Source: Bacteroidetes bacterium UBA1947
Lineage (GTDB): Bacteria > Bacteroidota > Bacteroidia > Chitinophagales > Chitinophagaceae
Length of the DNA: 64,000 nt
Direction of reading: 5' to 3'
Assembly: GCA_002336915.1 (NCBI GenBank)
Contig: DDET01000038.1
Location: 153,182-217,181, forward strand
Shown here: one piece after another, positions 42,714-51,780 of the stretch
Layout of the letters: each line of letters opens with the position of its first letter
Numbering within the stretch: position 1 is the first letter of the stretch
The notes under the pieces: generated by a model
Told to the model about the DNA's origin: nothing
Database searches by the model: none
What the model saw: the letters and a program-made list of their open reading frames with translations, nothing else
Position numbers and translations under genes: made by a program

Positions 42714-44774
42714 ATGTCTAAAAAGAATCCATCAACAGGAGCAGCAATAAAGCAAAACGCGGAGGCCGGTCATAACGCGGATCCAGCCTCTAAAGCAAAG
42801 CGCCTGCTGCTTTTGCAAAAGCTTGTATTGTTTGCTATAGCCTTCCTGGTATATGCGGGTACTATCAACCATGATTTTAATCTTGATGACGAATTATACC
42901 ATAGCCATGCGGTAAAGCTTGCGGCAACGGGCACCAAGGGGATTGTGAAGGCCTTCACTACGCGTACTTTCATTGATGCCGAAGAGCAGTATGAGTACAG
43001 GCCGGTAACACTAGTTAGTTTTGTGATACAGTATGAACTAATAGGTATGGGCCCGAATGCCAGCCATGCACTTAATGTTATACTATATGCCCTGAGTTGC
43101 CTGCTGCTATTCATGTTATTGTGTAAATGGTTTGGGCCTGAACGCAGTTGGCCGGCGTTTTTCATAGCCTTGCTTTTTACATTGCACCCTTTGCATACCG
43201 AGATAGTAAACAGCATTAAAAGCCGCGACGAATTGTTGGCATTTTTCTTTGTACTCCTCAGCTTTTTAGCCGCCTGGAAAACATATACCACATCATCATG
43301 GAAGTATGTTTTCGCGACCATTTTATTTTTTCTACTTGCTGTATTGTCTAAAAAAACTATTTGGCCCTTTGCCTTTCTCATTCCCCTTGCCTTTTTCTTT
43401 TTCAGTAACCTTTCTCTTAAAAAGATTGTCATTTATTCTGTTCCTGTTTTTGCATCGCTGCCATTGCTGCGGCTGGTGCTGAAGTTCCTGCCCCATGCAC
43501 AAAGAACTTTTTATGAGCATGAGAATCCATTTTATACTCAAGACCTCGGAATAATGTCGCGGACGGCAACCGCATTATACGTAATGGGCAGGTACATGCT
43601 GCTTCATATTTTCCCATACAAGCTGGCTTACTATTATGGTGCCAGCTACATTCCTATTGTTACATGGGGCAATATATGGGTATGGTTTTCGCTTGTTATT
43701 CATCTTTTAATAGTCGTTTACATTATTAAGAACTTTCGTAAAAGGAGTATGCTTGTTTTTGGTGCTACCATTTACCTGGCCGGCATTTTCATCTGCTCCA
43801 ATATGTTGCGTCTTGTACCGGGCTTAATGGCGGAGCGCTTTGCGTATATGGCCTCTCTAGGCTATTGTATTGTGCTTTGTTCGGTACTTTATGCATTGTT
43901 CAAAGTGCCCGTGACGAGGGCCTTGCAGACTGATGGAAGAAGCAGGCAACTGCTGGCCTGTATAATACTGGTTGGCTCACTGTATGCCGTGCGCTGTATA
44001 GCCCGGAACGATGACTGGAGAAATAAATATACACTCTATACACATGATATGCCTTACCTGCGTAGTTCCGCTAAGGCGAACGTGCTTCATGGCGACCTGA
44101 TGATGAACTTGTCAGGCAAATACCGGGAGACAGCAGCGCAGTTGCGGCAGCAAGGCAATGCAGCACTTGCAAACTTGTATGCTGATAGTGCAGTTTATTA
44201 TAACCGCATTGCGATAGAGAATTTTAAACAGTCACTCAGGGTCACTCCGCGTTTGTCATCAGGTATGAGTAACCTTGCGCTTGCTTACTTTGCAGCCGAC
44301 AGCCAGCTTCTTGCGAGGAAATATCTTGTTGAAGCGCTTGAGGTTGACACCTCAAATGCTAAGCTCAGTTGCAACCTGGGTATCATATACCTGAAGGCGG
44401 GCATGTACGATTCAGCGATGTACAGGGTGAAGAAGGCCATTGATTATGATAATGAATTTGCCGTTGCCTATCAAACACTCTGCGATATACAGCTTTCGCA
44501 ACATGATACAGCCGCTGCTATCAGTACTCTGCAGTTGGCTACGGAGAACATCACCAATCCTATTGCGCCTTATATAGATCTTGCCGACATTGCTTTGCAT
44601 CAACACGATACGGCTACTGCTGTAAAATATCTTGAAGAAACTGCTGACATGAAACCCGGTAGTATGTTTGCCATGGGCTTTCTTGCCAACTATTACCAAT
44701 CGAAGAAAGATATGGAACGCGCTAATTATTATTACAACAAATATACCCAGCTGCGCAACGAGAGAGGGGAGTAG
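42714..44774 (+). CDS. Polytopic membrane protein with TPR tail (GT-C/TMTC-like)
   Basis: 686 residues. A polar N-terminus, then about ten or more membrane helices between residues 30 and 420. The first periplasmic loop contains TINHDFNLDDELYHSHAV, with the Asp-Asp pair typical of GT-C glycosyltransferases that use lipid-linked sugars. Residues about 490-686 hold TPR repeats (GMSNLALAYFAADSQLLARKYLVEALEVD, CNLGIIYLKAGMYDSAMYRVKKAI). The layout matches the O-mannosyltransferase-like TMTC/DUF1736 proteins. Surface or secreted protein glycosylation is plausible, and the adhesin is adjacent, but a terminator separates them. Confidence 0.75.
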   Translation: MSKKNPSTGAAIKQNAEAGHNADPASKAKRLLLLQKLVLFAIAFLVYAGTINHDFNLDDELYHSHAVKLAATGTKGIVKAFTTRTFIDAEEQYEYRPVTLVSFVIQYELIGMGPNASHALNVILYALSCLLLFMLLCKWFGPERSWPAFFIALLFTLHPLHTEIVNSIKSRDELLAFFFVLLSFLAAWKTYTTSSWKYVFATILFFLLAVLSKKTIWPFAFLIPLAFFFFSNLSLKKIVIYSVPVFASLPLLRLVLKFLPHAQRTFYEHENPFYTQDLGIMSRTATALYVMGRYMLLHIFPYKLAYYYGASYIPIVTWGNIWVWFSLVIHLLIVVYIIKNFRKRSMLVFGATIYLAGIFICSNMLRLVPGLMAERFAYMASLGYCIVLCSVLYALFKVPVTRALQTDGRSRQLLACIILVGSLYAVRCIARNDDWRNKYTLYTHDMPYLRSSAKANVLHGDLMMNLSGKYRETAAQLRQQGNAALANLYADSAVYYNRIAIENFKQSLRVTPRLSSGMSNLALAYFAADSQLLARKYLVEALEVDTSNAKLSCNLGIIYLKAGMYDSAMYRVKKAIDYDNEFAVAYQTLCDIQLSQHDTAAAISTLQLATENITNPIAPYIDLADIALHQHDTATAVKYLEETADMKPGSMFAMGFLANYYQSKKDMERANYYYNKYTQLRNERGE

Positions 44775-44789
44775 GGTATAGCCATTCCA

Positions 44790-45266
44790 TTATTTCCATG
44801 CATTCAGCAATCTTCGCACCAGCACGATCTCTCCTGCGTGGTATGCATTATGGTCGGCGATAAGGAGCGCCTCACGCAACAGGTTTTGCCCGCTACCCCA
44901 GGGGAAGGGTGCATACAAGTCATTCGATTCATCCTTTATTAATTCGATGAATGCATTCAGGTCATTGCGTATCAATTGCAGTGACTGGTTCCATGCCTTA
45001 AGGTCTTTGGGGGCAGTTTCCTTTGGCCAATAATCTTCAGGCCATTTCATCTCCTTATAGTCCGGGTTCCTTGAAAAATCGAGTATGTCCCATTGGGCTA
45101 TGCGTATATGCTCGACCAGCTGCCATATACTATAGGGCAGTCCGCCGGGTACTACGCTATATACCTCGGGGGTGATGTCTTTTAGCGCGTCTTCAAGGCT
45201 TACATGCGCCTGTGCCTTTTCCAGCAATGCTATGAGCTGTGTTCTTAAGGCTTTGTCTCGTTCCAT
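44790..45266 (-). CDS. DinB-family protein (DinB_2)
   Basis: 158 residues, four-helix bundle. The metal-site pattern is His53-type in IWQLVEHIRIAQWDIL and His-x3-His in ADHNAYHAGEIVLVRRLL near the C-terminus. Members are metal-dependent transferases (bacillithiol S-transferase-like) or DNA-damage-induced proteins. The actual substrate is unknown. Convergent with the TPR membrane protein. Confidence 0.88.
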   Translation of the reverse strand: MERDKALRTQLIALLEKAQAHVSLEDALKDITPEVYSVVPGGLPYSIWQLVEHIRIAQWDILDFSRNPDYKEMKWPEDYWPKETAPKDLKAWNQSLQLIRNDLNAFIELIKDESNDLYAPFPWGSGQNLLREALLIADHNAYHAGEIVLVRRLLNAWK

Positions 45267-45704
45267 GTTATAAAGTTAAGTTTGCATCCGTCACTTCCTG
45301 TGAGAAATTATGATATTTAGTTATTTCCTGTTTTCGGGGGAGCATTATTATTTCCTCTTTTTTTATGACAGTTGCCGGAAAGGCTTACTGGTATTGGCAT
45401 ATGCGTAAGAATAATTATTTCTCGTTTTTTCCCTTTTTTACTCTTTTCCATAAAAAGAGAAATTATTATTTTTCATAATCCTATCGCTAGCCCAAGATGG
45501 ATTTCATTTACAATATTTTTCAAAGAATAATAATCACCCCGTCCTGATTCATTCAATGGAAGTTGGTCTTTTGTCTGAATCAGTCCACCCCTCTTTGAAA
45601 ATAAAGAGGAGAGCCAAAAATTTGCGCGACCTTGCAAGTTACGAAATGGAGAAGGGGTGCTCCAAGTTTTGTGGATAAAATGACATAAAAGCATAATTGT
45701 TAAT
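45267..45704. other. 438-base non-coding region with hairpins and a dispersed repeat
   Basis: Very AT-rich. It contains an inverted repeat with 14-base arms at 45410-45423 and 45457-45470 (one mismatch), a perfect 7-bp hairpin CCTCTTT/AAAGAGG at 45590-45609, and the dispersed repeat copy B at 45609-45704. An 83-codon minus-strand frame across it lacks any protein-like signal and follows the repeat, so I do not call a gene. Confidence 0.6.
45609..45704 (-). repeat. Dispersed repeat, copy B
   Basis: Aligns to 11725-11820 along its length; contains TGTGGATAA at 45670-45678 and GCAAGTTACGAAA. It ends exactly at the stop codon of the FAD-reductase gene on the minus strand. In both copies the element follows the 3' end of a minus-strand gene in the same orientation. 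Confidence 0.55.
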
Positions 45705-46868
45705 CTAAGACCCGATTGGAGCATTCGTCAATAAAGGCCGGCCATGCGTCAATGAGATGATCTTACGCCCGAGGGGAGGTAAAGCATGCAGCAGAGCTAA
45801 GGAGGCTTGTGTAAGCAGGGGATTGCCAAAAAAATGCTGAATGGTGCGCCCCCAGAAGAGGCGTTTGCCAAAGCGCTTATTCCATGCAAGCTGATATGTA
45901 TTTTCTAATTGCAGTCGGGCTTCGGCTATATCACCCTGGCCCGATAAGATATTGCTTTTCAGAATAAGGGAGCTAAGTAATTGTGCGCCTGAAATAGCCA
46001 TTGACATACCGTTCCCGCAGAGCGGTGTGATCAGGCCTGCAGTATCCCCGCACATCAGGATGTGGTTTTCGACCTGGCTCTTCGGCTCAAAATAAATCTC
46101 GTTGATCACCTCCGGCGCTTTGAACAAAAACTCAGACTCAGTAAAAAAGCGTTTGAGATTTGGGTTTTGATATAACACTTCTGATTCGAGTTCGGGGATA
46201 GATCTCTGGGCTTTCAGTGCAGGCCGCTTGTAGAGGTAACAAAGATTATAGCGATCAGCCTCTATTTTTGAGATGCCGCAGTAACCTCCATTAAAATTGT
46301 CTAATCCTATTTCGTGAGGAGGGTAGTCGGTTCGTATGTGGTATTTGACCGCCATATAGCCTGTATGGGCCTTCATGAAAGGGCGGCCGAGCTTTTTATC
46401 CAGCATTTCCCTTTTGCCATAACTACCAATTACGAGTGCCGAGGTAAAAGTATCACCATTGGCAGTGCTAACAGTAAATTGTTCGTGCTGAAATTGAATG
46501 TCGGTAACACGTGTCGCGGTTTCGACTCTTGCACCCGATTGGATAGCCAATTGACATAAGGCTTCGTCCATGGTATAGCGGCTGATGCCAAAGCCTCCAA
46601 GATCGAGCGGGGTATAAATATTTTTCCCCTGCGGAGTGGATATGCGAAGGTTGGTAATATTGCTTGCCCCGAAATGAAATGGATCAAAGCCCAAAGACCG
46701 AAGATAGCCGAGGACTTCATTGCTGACATATTCACCGCATACTTTGTGATAAGGGTAGGTCTTTTTCTCGAGTAGCAAGACCTTCCTATTGGCCTTAGCC
46801 AAAACTATGGCTGCTGTTAGTCCTGCCAAACCGCCACCTACTATTATTACTTCAAATTCCGGTTTCAT
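45705..46868 (-). CDS. NAD(P)/FAD-dependent oxidoreductase (geranylgeranyl-reductase-like)
   Basis: 387 residues from the ATG at 46868, which overlaps the methyltransferase stop by 4 bases (ATGA); an in-frame ATG at 46916 lies inside that gene. Rossmann motif VIIVGGGLAGLTAAIVLAKA (residues 8-27), KKTYPYHKVCGEYVS, and the second FAD motif CGDTAGLITPLCGNGMSMAI. Relatives reduce isoprenoid double bonds or hydroxylate aromatic rings. It is the last gene of a three-gene minus-strand operon with the type III PKS, so it likely tailors the polyketide. Confidence 0.88.
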   Translation of the reverse strand: MKPEFEVIIVGGGLAGLTAAIVLAKANRKVLLLEKKTYPYHKVCGEYVSNEVLGYLRSLGFDPFHFGASNITNLRISTPQGKNIYTPLDLGGFGISRYTMDEALCQLAIQSGARVETATRVTDIQFQHEQFTVSTANGDTFTSALVIGSYGKREMLDKKLGRPFMKAHTGYMAVKYHIRTDYPPHEIGLDNFNGGYCGISKIEADRYNLCYLYKRPALKAQRSIPELESEVLYQNPNLKRFFTESEFLFKAPEVINEIYFEPKSQVENHILMCGDTAGLITPLCGNGMSMAISGAQLLSSLILKSNILSGQGDIAEARLQLENTYQLAWNKRFGKRLFWGRTIQHFFGNPLLTQASLALLHALPPLGRKIISLTHGRPLLTNAPIGS

Positions 46869-47575
46869 TGCTGAGATGTGTGAATGATCAACTCCCATCT
46901 GAATGCCCAACGCCACTTTAATGTATAGTTCTTCACTCCTGCAGCCTTAAGGATGCGAACCCAATCGCTGCGGGTAAATGCACGTGCCACCGAAAGGCGG
47001 GCATCATGCTTTACCATATAAGTTTTGGAAAACAGCGCAGTTAGTATGCTGATGGAATAATAGGCATACCAGTGGCGATGGAGATCGTTTACTATTATCG
47101 CTGTGCCTGCTATTGCGGCCATACGTTGCAGAAGGGTAACCAGTTCATCGTCTTTAAAATGATGACAGAAAAGGCTGCAAATTACAATGTCCGCTCTTTC
47201 CATTAACAAAGACTCATCGAAAACGTTTGCAAGCATATACTCAATAGCCGGAAATTTTGTCGAGGCTTCTTTTGCATATGCTATCATTACAGGATTGAGA
47301 TCAACACCTACTAACCTTGACCGGATCTGCCGCCTGTCGCCCCATTCCGCAATGGCCCTGAGCATGTCACCTCCGCCGCAGCCAAGGTCCATTATGGTCA
47401 TTTTCTTAGCAGGCCAATGTAATTTTTTCAAGGCATCTAACACTACGCTGTAGCCCCCGAGGTATTTATTGATGACCTCAAGCTCACGCAGGTTTTGTCG
47501 TAACTCGTCCTGAGGCGCGGCCAGGTCATCCATCTTTTCCGGGAGATCGCTTCGTATCGAGAGATTGGGCATCAT
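46865..47575 (-). CDS. Class I SAM-dependent methyltransferase (type III PKS-associated)
   Basis: 236 residues. SAM motif MTIMDLGCGGGDMLRAIAEW, followed by GVDLNPVMIAYAKEA and DIVICSLFCHHFKDDELVTLLQRM. The start MMPNLSIRSDL lies 3 bases after the PKS stop, and the stop overlaps the reductase start. In comparable Bacteroidota loci a methyltransferase of this kind sits between a type III PKS and a FAD oxidoreductase. Methylation of the polyketide ring (O or C) is inferred. Confidence 0.87.
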   Translation of the reverse strand: MMPNLSIRSDLPEKMDDLAAPQDELRQNLRELEVINKYLGGYSVVLDALKKLHWPAKKMTIMDLGCGGGDMLRAIAEWGDRRQIRSRLVGVDLNPVMIAYAKEASTKFPAIEYMLANVFDESLLMERADIVICSLFCHHFKDDELVTLLQRMAAIAGTAIIVNDLHRHWYAYYSISILTALFSKTYMVKHDARLSVARAFTRSDWVRILKAAGVKNYTLKWRWAFRWELIIHTSQQ

Positions 47576-47578
47576 ATA

Positions 47579-48697
47579 TTATGCTACGTCCAGGATCATT
47601 GATTCCATTGTTATGCCCGGGCCGAATGCACATGCCAGTATTTTCTTGCCTTTATCGCCCGCGTTTAATTGGCCCAGATATTTATTCAAAACAAAGAGTA
47701 TCGTTACCGAAGACATGTTACCGTAATCGCGGAGTATCTCGTAAGAATTTGCATTTTTGCTTGCGTCGATCTGTAAAGCCTCTTCACAAGCTTCCAGTAT
47801 TTTTGTTCCGCCGGGGTGAATGGCGTAAAAATCGATCATAGACTGGTTCAATCCTGTTTTTTCAAACAGCTTATCCAGCAATGGTTGAATGTTCAGACGA
47901 ACAATGTTAGGAACTTCGGGAGTGAGGCGAAGATCGAATCCTGTATCGCCAATACGCCAAACCATGTCATTACCGGCCGACTGTTCGAACTCGGCATAAA
48001 AATGTTCCAGGGACAGGCCGACCTTACCCGCCGCCTTTTGCAGACTTTCTGCAGATATGATGGCAACTGCTGCGCCGTCACCAAATAGTGCGTTCGCCAC
48101 CATTTGATCGGGTTCGTAGCTGCGCTGATAGTGCAGGGAGCATAATTCGACCCCCGCTATCATTACCAGGGCGTCCGGCTGCGAGCGACAAATGTGGTAG
48201 GCGGATTTGAGTGCATTGATGGCTGCATAGCAGCCCATAAAGTTAATACAGGTGCGCTCCACGCTCTTATCGAGGCCAAGATTCTCTACAAGTTGTATAT
48301 CGAGCCCGGGGGCATACATGCCAGTGCAGCTGAATGTGATAAGGTGCGTTATGTTTTTAGCCGATAGCGAGGGCAGCTGTGCGAAACAGGTTGCTGCTGC
48401 CTCCTCGCAGAGACCGGCCGCATGCTTTTCATATATGGCCATCCGTTGCGAAATGGTGGTGGCGGGATATTTACCTGAGGGATGGAAAAGGACGTTCTCG
48501 TCCTTATCAGGCGCCGCAAATTCATTTAGCACACTATGCCTGTGCATAATGCCGCTCCTGTTATAGATCTTTTTAAGCACCAATTTTTCGCCCCGGCTCA
48601 TTCCGTTTGCCGATTCTAAAATGGAATAGTGCAGATCTTGTGCTATTTTGTATTTTGGTACTGCAGTTCCTATTGCTTGTATTGCGGGGTGAACCAT
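47579..48697 (-). CDS. Type III polyketide synthase
   Basis: 372 residues, thiolase fold with the full chalcone-synthase-type triad: Cys156 in NFMGCYAAINA, His294 in YAIHPGGTKIL and Asn327 in YGNMSS. The N-terminal AIGTAVPKYKIAQ and FGDGAAVAII are also diagnostic. Such homodimeric cytoplasmic enzymes extend a starter acyl-CoA with malonyl-CoA and cyclise it to resorcinols, pyrones or tetrahydroxynaphthalene. The starter is not predictable here. First gene of the minus-strand operon; 45 bases separate it from the divergent prenyltransferase. Confidence 0.94.
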   Translation of the reverse strand: MVHPAIQAIGTAVPKYKIAQDLHYSILESANGMSRGEKLVLKKIYNRSGIMHRHSVLNEFAAPDKDENVLFHPSGKYPATTISQRMAIYEKHAAGLCEEAAATCFAQLPSLSAKNITHLITFSCTGMYAPGLDIQLVENLGLDKSVERTCINFMGCYAAINALKSAYHICRSQPDALVMIAGVELCSLHYQRSYEPDQMVANALFGDGAAVAIISAESLQKAAGKVGLSLEHFYAEFEQSAGNDMVWRIGDTGFDLRLTPEVPNIVRLNIQPLLDKLFEKTGLNQSMIDFYAIHPGGTKILEACEEALQIDASKNANSYEILRDYGNMSSVTILFVLNKYLGQLNAGDKGKKILACAFGPGITMESMILDVA

Positions 48698-48742
48698 GGC
48701 ATGATTTTACGATGTATCGAAGTCAAAAACAAATGCATTTTA

Positions 48743-49654
48743 ATGAACAGGGAAAAAATCAGTTTGAACGGGGTTTTTGATAGAGATACCCTGCTTCACC
48801 TTCGATTACCTTTTTCTTTTTACCTATTACCTGTGTTTTGCTTCGGTATTAGTCAAGCACTAAACATTCATGCCACCACCGCAATTATTGTTTTTATTGC
48901 GCTGCATTTCTTCATTTATCCCGGCAGCAACATTTATAACAGCTACATGGATAAGGATACCGGCGCCATAGGAGGCCTGGAGCACCCACCACCTGTTACC
49001 GTTAAACTTTACTATGCGAGCATAATTGTTGACGTAGCCGGTTTGGCCCTGTGCGCCTTTGCGGGCTGGCGGCATGTGCTCATCATGGCGGGGTATATAG
49101 GCTTCTCGAAAGCCTATAGCTGGTACGGCATACGGCTGAAGAAATACGCCATTGCAGGGTGGCTGAGCGTTATGTTCTTCCAGGGCGGCTATACATTTAT
49201 GCTGGCAAACATGGCCGCGACGGATGATGTTTCGATGCAGTGGTTCACCGCCAAGAACCTTGAGTGCATGTTGATCGCCTCATTACTGATAGGTGGCTCA
49301 TATCCGTTGACGCAGATATACCAGCATGGAGAGGACGGTGAACGCGGCGATCATACCATTAGCTATAAATTGGGAATAAACGGCACATTTATATTTTCGG
49401 GCCTACTGTTTGCAGCGGGCGCTTTGGTTACGCTACACTACTTCCATCAATACTACTACCTGCAGCAGTTTTTTATTTTTCTTGTTTGCCTATCACCTGT
49501 CATCGTTTATTTCCAATACTGGTTCATTAAATCGCTGCGCGATAAAAGCTACGTTGACTACAGGCATGCCATGCTGATGAATAAAATAGCATCTGTATGC
49601 ATGGTAGTTTGTTTCACTATTATATCACTTATCAACTTTCATGTTATAGCGTAG
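48743..49654 (+). CDS. UbiA-family prenyltransferase
   Basis: 303 residues from the ATG at 48743; the frame continues upstream through the intergenic space and the PKS start and is not used. About eight to nine membrane helices. The two Asp-rich motifs are present in variant form: NIYNSYMDKDTGA (about residues 65-77) and QIYQHGEDGERGDHT (about 190-204). UbiA proteins transfer isoprenyl groups to aromatic rings (menaquinone, chlorophyll, meroterpenoids). Divergent from the type III PKS and upstream of idi, so the acceptor is probably the polyketide. MenA function is less likely because the motifs differ. Confidence 0.88.
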   Translation: MNREKISLNGVFDRDTLLHLRLPFSFYLLPVFCFGISQALNIHATTAIIVFIALHFFIYPGSNIYNSYMDKDTGAIGGLEHPPPVTVKLYYASIIVDVAGLALCAFAGWRHVLIMAGYIGFSKAYSWYGIRLKKYAIAGWLSVMFFQGGYTFMLANMAATDDVSMQWFTAKNLECMLIASLLIGGSYPLTQIYQHGEDGERGDHTISYKLGINGTFIFSGLLFAAGALVTLHYFHQYYYLQQFFIFLVCLSPVIVYFQYWFIKSLRDKSYVDYRHAMLMNKIASVCMVVCFTIISLINFHVIA

Positions 49655-49730
49655 CCTGTAGTTGCGGGCACCCCTCAGGAAAGCGGCACAATTTTTATAA
49701 GCAGTGTATACATTGCCTAAAGTATACTTA

Positions 49731-51017
49731 ATGAGAGCTATCTGTAATTTACTTCTCCTGCTTTTGTCTATGCCCGTATTTGCGCAAAGTACCGGTACCA
49801 TACCCGTAAAGCCGGACCTTCCGGCACCCTTTGCCACAAAATCCAACAAAAATTTCAGCAGCGTGCAAGGCTGGAAAGAGGGCCAGACACCCAAAGCGCC
49901 CAGGGGATTTGCCGTTAACCTTTATGCATCGGGGATGAGTAATCCCCGTAATATGCTGGTGTTGCCCAATGGTGACGTACTGGTCGCAGAGGCCAATACC
50001 ATTAAGAACGCATTGATGCAGGCCGGCGCCGTGATACTGGGTGCGGGTGGTGCTGAGAACCTGAAGAGAAGCGCAAACCGGATAAGCCTGCTGCGCGATG
50101 TGAACCACGATGGTATAGCGGATAACAGGGAAGTGTTATTGGAAGACCTTAACCAGCCCTTCGGTATGCTGTTACTAAATGGCTGGCTTTATATAGCCAA
50201 TACCGATGCGCTGATGCGCTATCGGTTTACCCCGGGGATGATCAAAATAAAAGATAAGGGCGAAATGATCATGCAGCTACCGGCAAATGACCGCAACCAA
50301 CATTGGACCCGTAATTTGCTTGCAAGCGCCGACGGCTCAAAAATATATATAGCTATTGGTTCAGTTGACAATATTGGCGATAATGGCAAAAATGTTCACC
50401 CCCAAAGGGCATGTATACTGGAAATAAACCCAGACGGCAGCGGATCGCGCGTATATGCCAGCGGCCTGCGCAACCCGGTAGGCCTGGCTTGGGCACCGGG
50501 CACAAAAACCCTGTGGGCGACCGTAAACGAACGGGATGAACTGGGTGATGACCTGGTACCCGACTACCTGACCAGTGTAAAAGCCGGCGGTTTCTATGGC
50601 TGGCCATGGAGCTACTGGGGACAGCATGAAGACCCGCGTATGGAAGTGAAAAGGCCGGAACTGGTTGCCAAGGCGATAGTGCCCGACGTTTCGCTTGGAG
50701 CGCACACCGCATCGCTGTGCATGGTCTTTTATAAGGGCAAGTCGTTCCCGAAGAAGTACCAGGGCGGTGCATTCATCGCCCAGCACGGCTCATGGAACCG
50801 TTCTGTATTGGCGGGCTATAAGGTGGTTTATGTCCCGTTTAAAAATGGAAAACCATCAGGCCCGGCCACCGATTTCCTGACAGGATTTAAGGCTTCTGAC
50901 ACTGAGCAAAAAGACGTATACGGCCGCCCTGTGGGTGTGGCCCAGCTGGCTGACGGTTCGCTATTAATAAGCGATGATGTAAATGACCGCATTTGGCGGG
51001 TAGCCGCTAATAAATAA
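49731..51017 (+). CDS. Sorbosone-dehydrogenase/PQQ-type beta-propeller protein
   Basis: 428 residues from the ATG at 49731, which begins a signal peptide (about 1-19, PVFAQ). Six-bladed-propeller pattern: GFAVNLYASGMSNPRNMLVLPNGDVLVAEA, RISLLRDVNHDGIAD, QPFGMLLLNGWLYIANT, IGSVDNIGDNG, ASGLRNPVGLAWAPGT and AQHGSWNRSVLAGYKV. Family members oxidise sugars in the periplasm using PQQ; the PQQ ligands were not checked one by one. 76 bases after the UbiA gene and 27 before idi. Any link to the polyketide pathway is unproven. Confidence 0.85.
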   Translation: MRAICNLLLLLLSMPVFAQSTGTIPVKPDLPAPFATKSNKNFSSVQGWKEGQTPKAPRGFAVNLYASGMSNPRNMLVLPNGDVLVAEANTIKNALMQAGAVILGAGGAENLKRSANRISLLRDVNHDGIADNREVLLEDLNQPFGMLLLNGWLYIANTDALMRYRFTPGMIKIKDKGEMIMQLPANDRNQHWTRNLLASADGSKIYIAIGSVDNIGDNGKNVHPQRACILEINPDGSGSRVYASGLRNPVGLAWAPGTKTLWATVNERDELGDDLVPDYLTSVKAGGFYGWPWSYWGQHEDPRMEVKRPELVAKAIVPDVSLGAHTASLCMVFYKGKSFPKKYQGGAFIAQHGSWNRSVLAGYKVVYVPFKNGKPSGPATDFLTGFKASDTEQKDVYGRPVGVAQLADGSLLISDDVNDRIWRVAANK

Positions 51018-51044
51018 TTTATTGACTTAAAGACCGGATTTAAG

Positions 51045-51605
51045 ATGATCGTAAGGCAGGAATATGTGATACTTGTAGATGAGGATAACAATGAAGTAGG
51101 CGCTATGGAAAAGATGGAAGCTCATCGCAAAGGCCTGCTGCACCGGGCATTTTCTATTTTTATTTTCAACGAGGACGGCGAACTGTTGCTGCAGAAGCGT
51201 GCAGCAGGCAAATATCATTCTGCTGGTCTATGGACGAATTCCTGCTGCGGGCATCCAAGACCCGGTGAGTGCACAAGCGAGGCAGCCGGCAGGAGGATGG
51301 ACGAAGAGCTTAACTTAACTACCGCGCTGAGCGAGCAATTTTCCTTTACTTACCAGTTTGCATTCAATAAGAACCTGGCCGAGCATGAAATAGACCATGT
51401 TTATTTTGGCAGGTATGAAGGGGCCATTGAGCCGAATCCCGCAGAAATAAGTGCGATCAGGTGGTTATCTATAGACAAAGTTCATCAGCTTCTCAAATCC
51501 GAGCCACAAAATTTTACCTACTGGTTACGACACATTATGTTGTTGCCAGCCTTTGCGAAAGCATTGGGACAATATAATAAGCTTCAGCCCACGAGCCGGT
51601 GGTGA
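51045..51605 (+). CDS. idi: Isopentenyl-diphosphate delta-isomerase, type I
   Basis: 186 residues with a Nudix-like fold. Active-site Cys67 in TNSCCGHPRPGE, the acidic ligands in EAAGRRMDEEL, and Glu113/Glu115 in EHEIDHVYFG. It interconverts IPP and DMAPP, supplying the allylic starter for prenyl diphosphates. Location behind the UbiA and dehydrogenase genes points to prenyl supply for the locus, although it may also be the genome's general Idi. Confidence 0.94.
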   Translation: MIVRQEYVILVDEDNNEVGAMEKMEAHRKGLLHRAFSIFIFNEDGELLLQKRAAGKYHSAGLWTNSCCGHPRPGECTSEAAGRRMDEELNLTTALSEQFSFTYQFAFNKNLAEHEIDHVYFGRYEGAIEPNPAEISAIRWLSIDKVHQLLKSEPQNFTYWLRHIMLLPAFAKALGQYNKLQPTSRW

Positions 51606-51643
51606 TATAAGATCCCCTTTTCCTTTCATGATACTTAATTAGC

Positions 51644-51665
51644 AGCCGGTAATGAGCCGGCTTTT
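51644..51665 (+). terminator. Weak rho-independent terminator after idi
   Basis: 6-bp stem AGCCGG/CCGGCT with a 7-base loop followed by TTTT. Confidence 0.5.
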
Positions 51666-51780
51666 GCGATTTCTTGCAACCTGCGTAAAATACCCTGATT
51701 ATTTTAACAAAAGCCAAAACCGCAAAGTATAATGCCCCGTATATGGTTCTATTGTTAATGATTTTTAAAACAATTTTTCC

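Noticed and set aside
45473..45724. 83-codon minus-strand frame behind the FAD-reductase gene
   Set aside because: Runs through the dispersed repeat and a hairpin, overlaps the reductase 3' end and shows no protein-like pattern.
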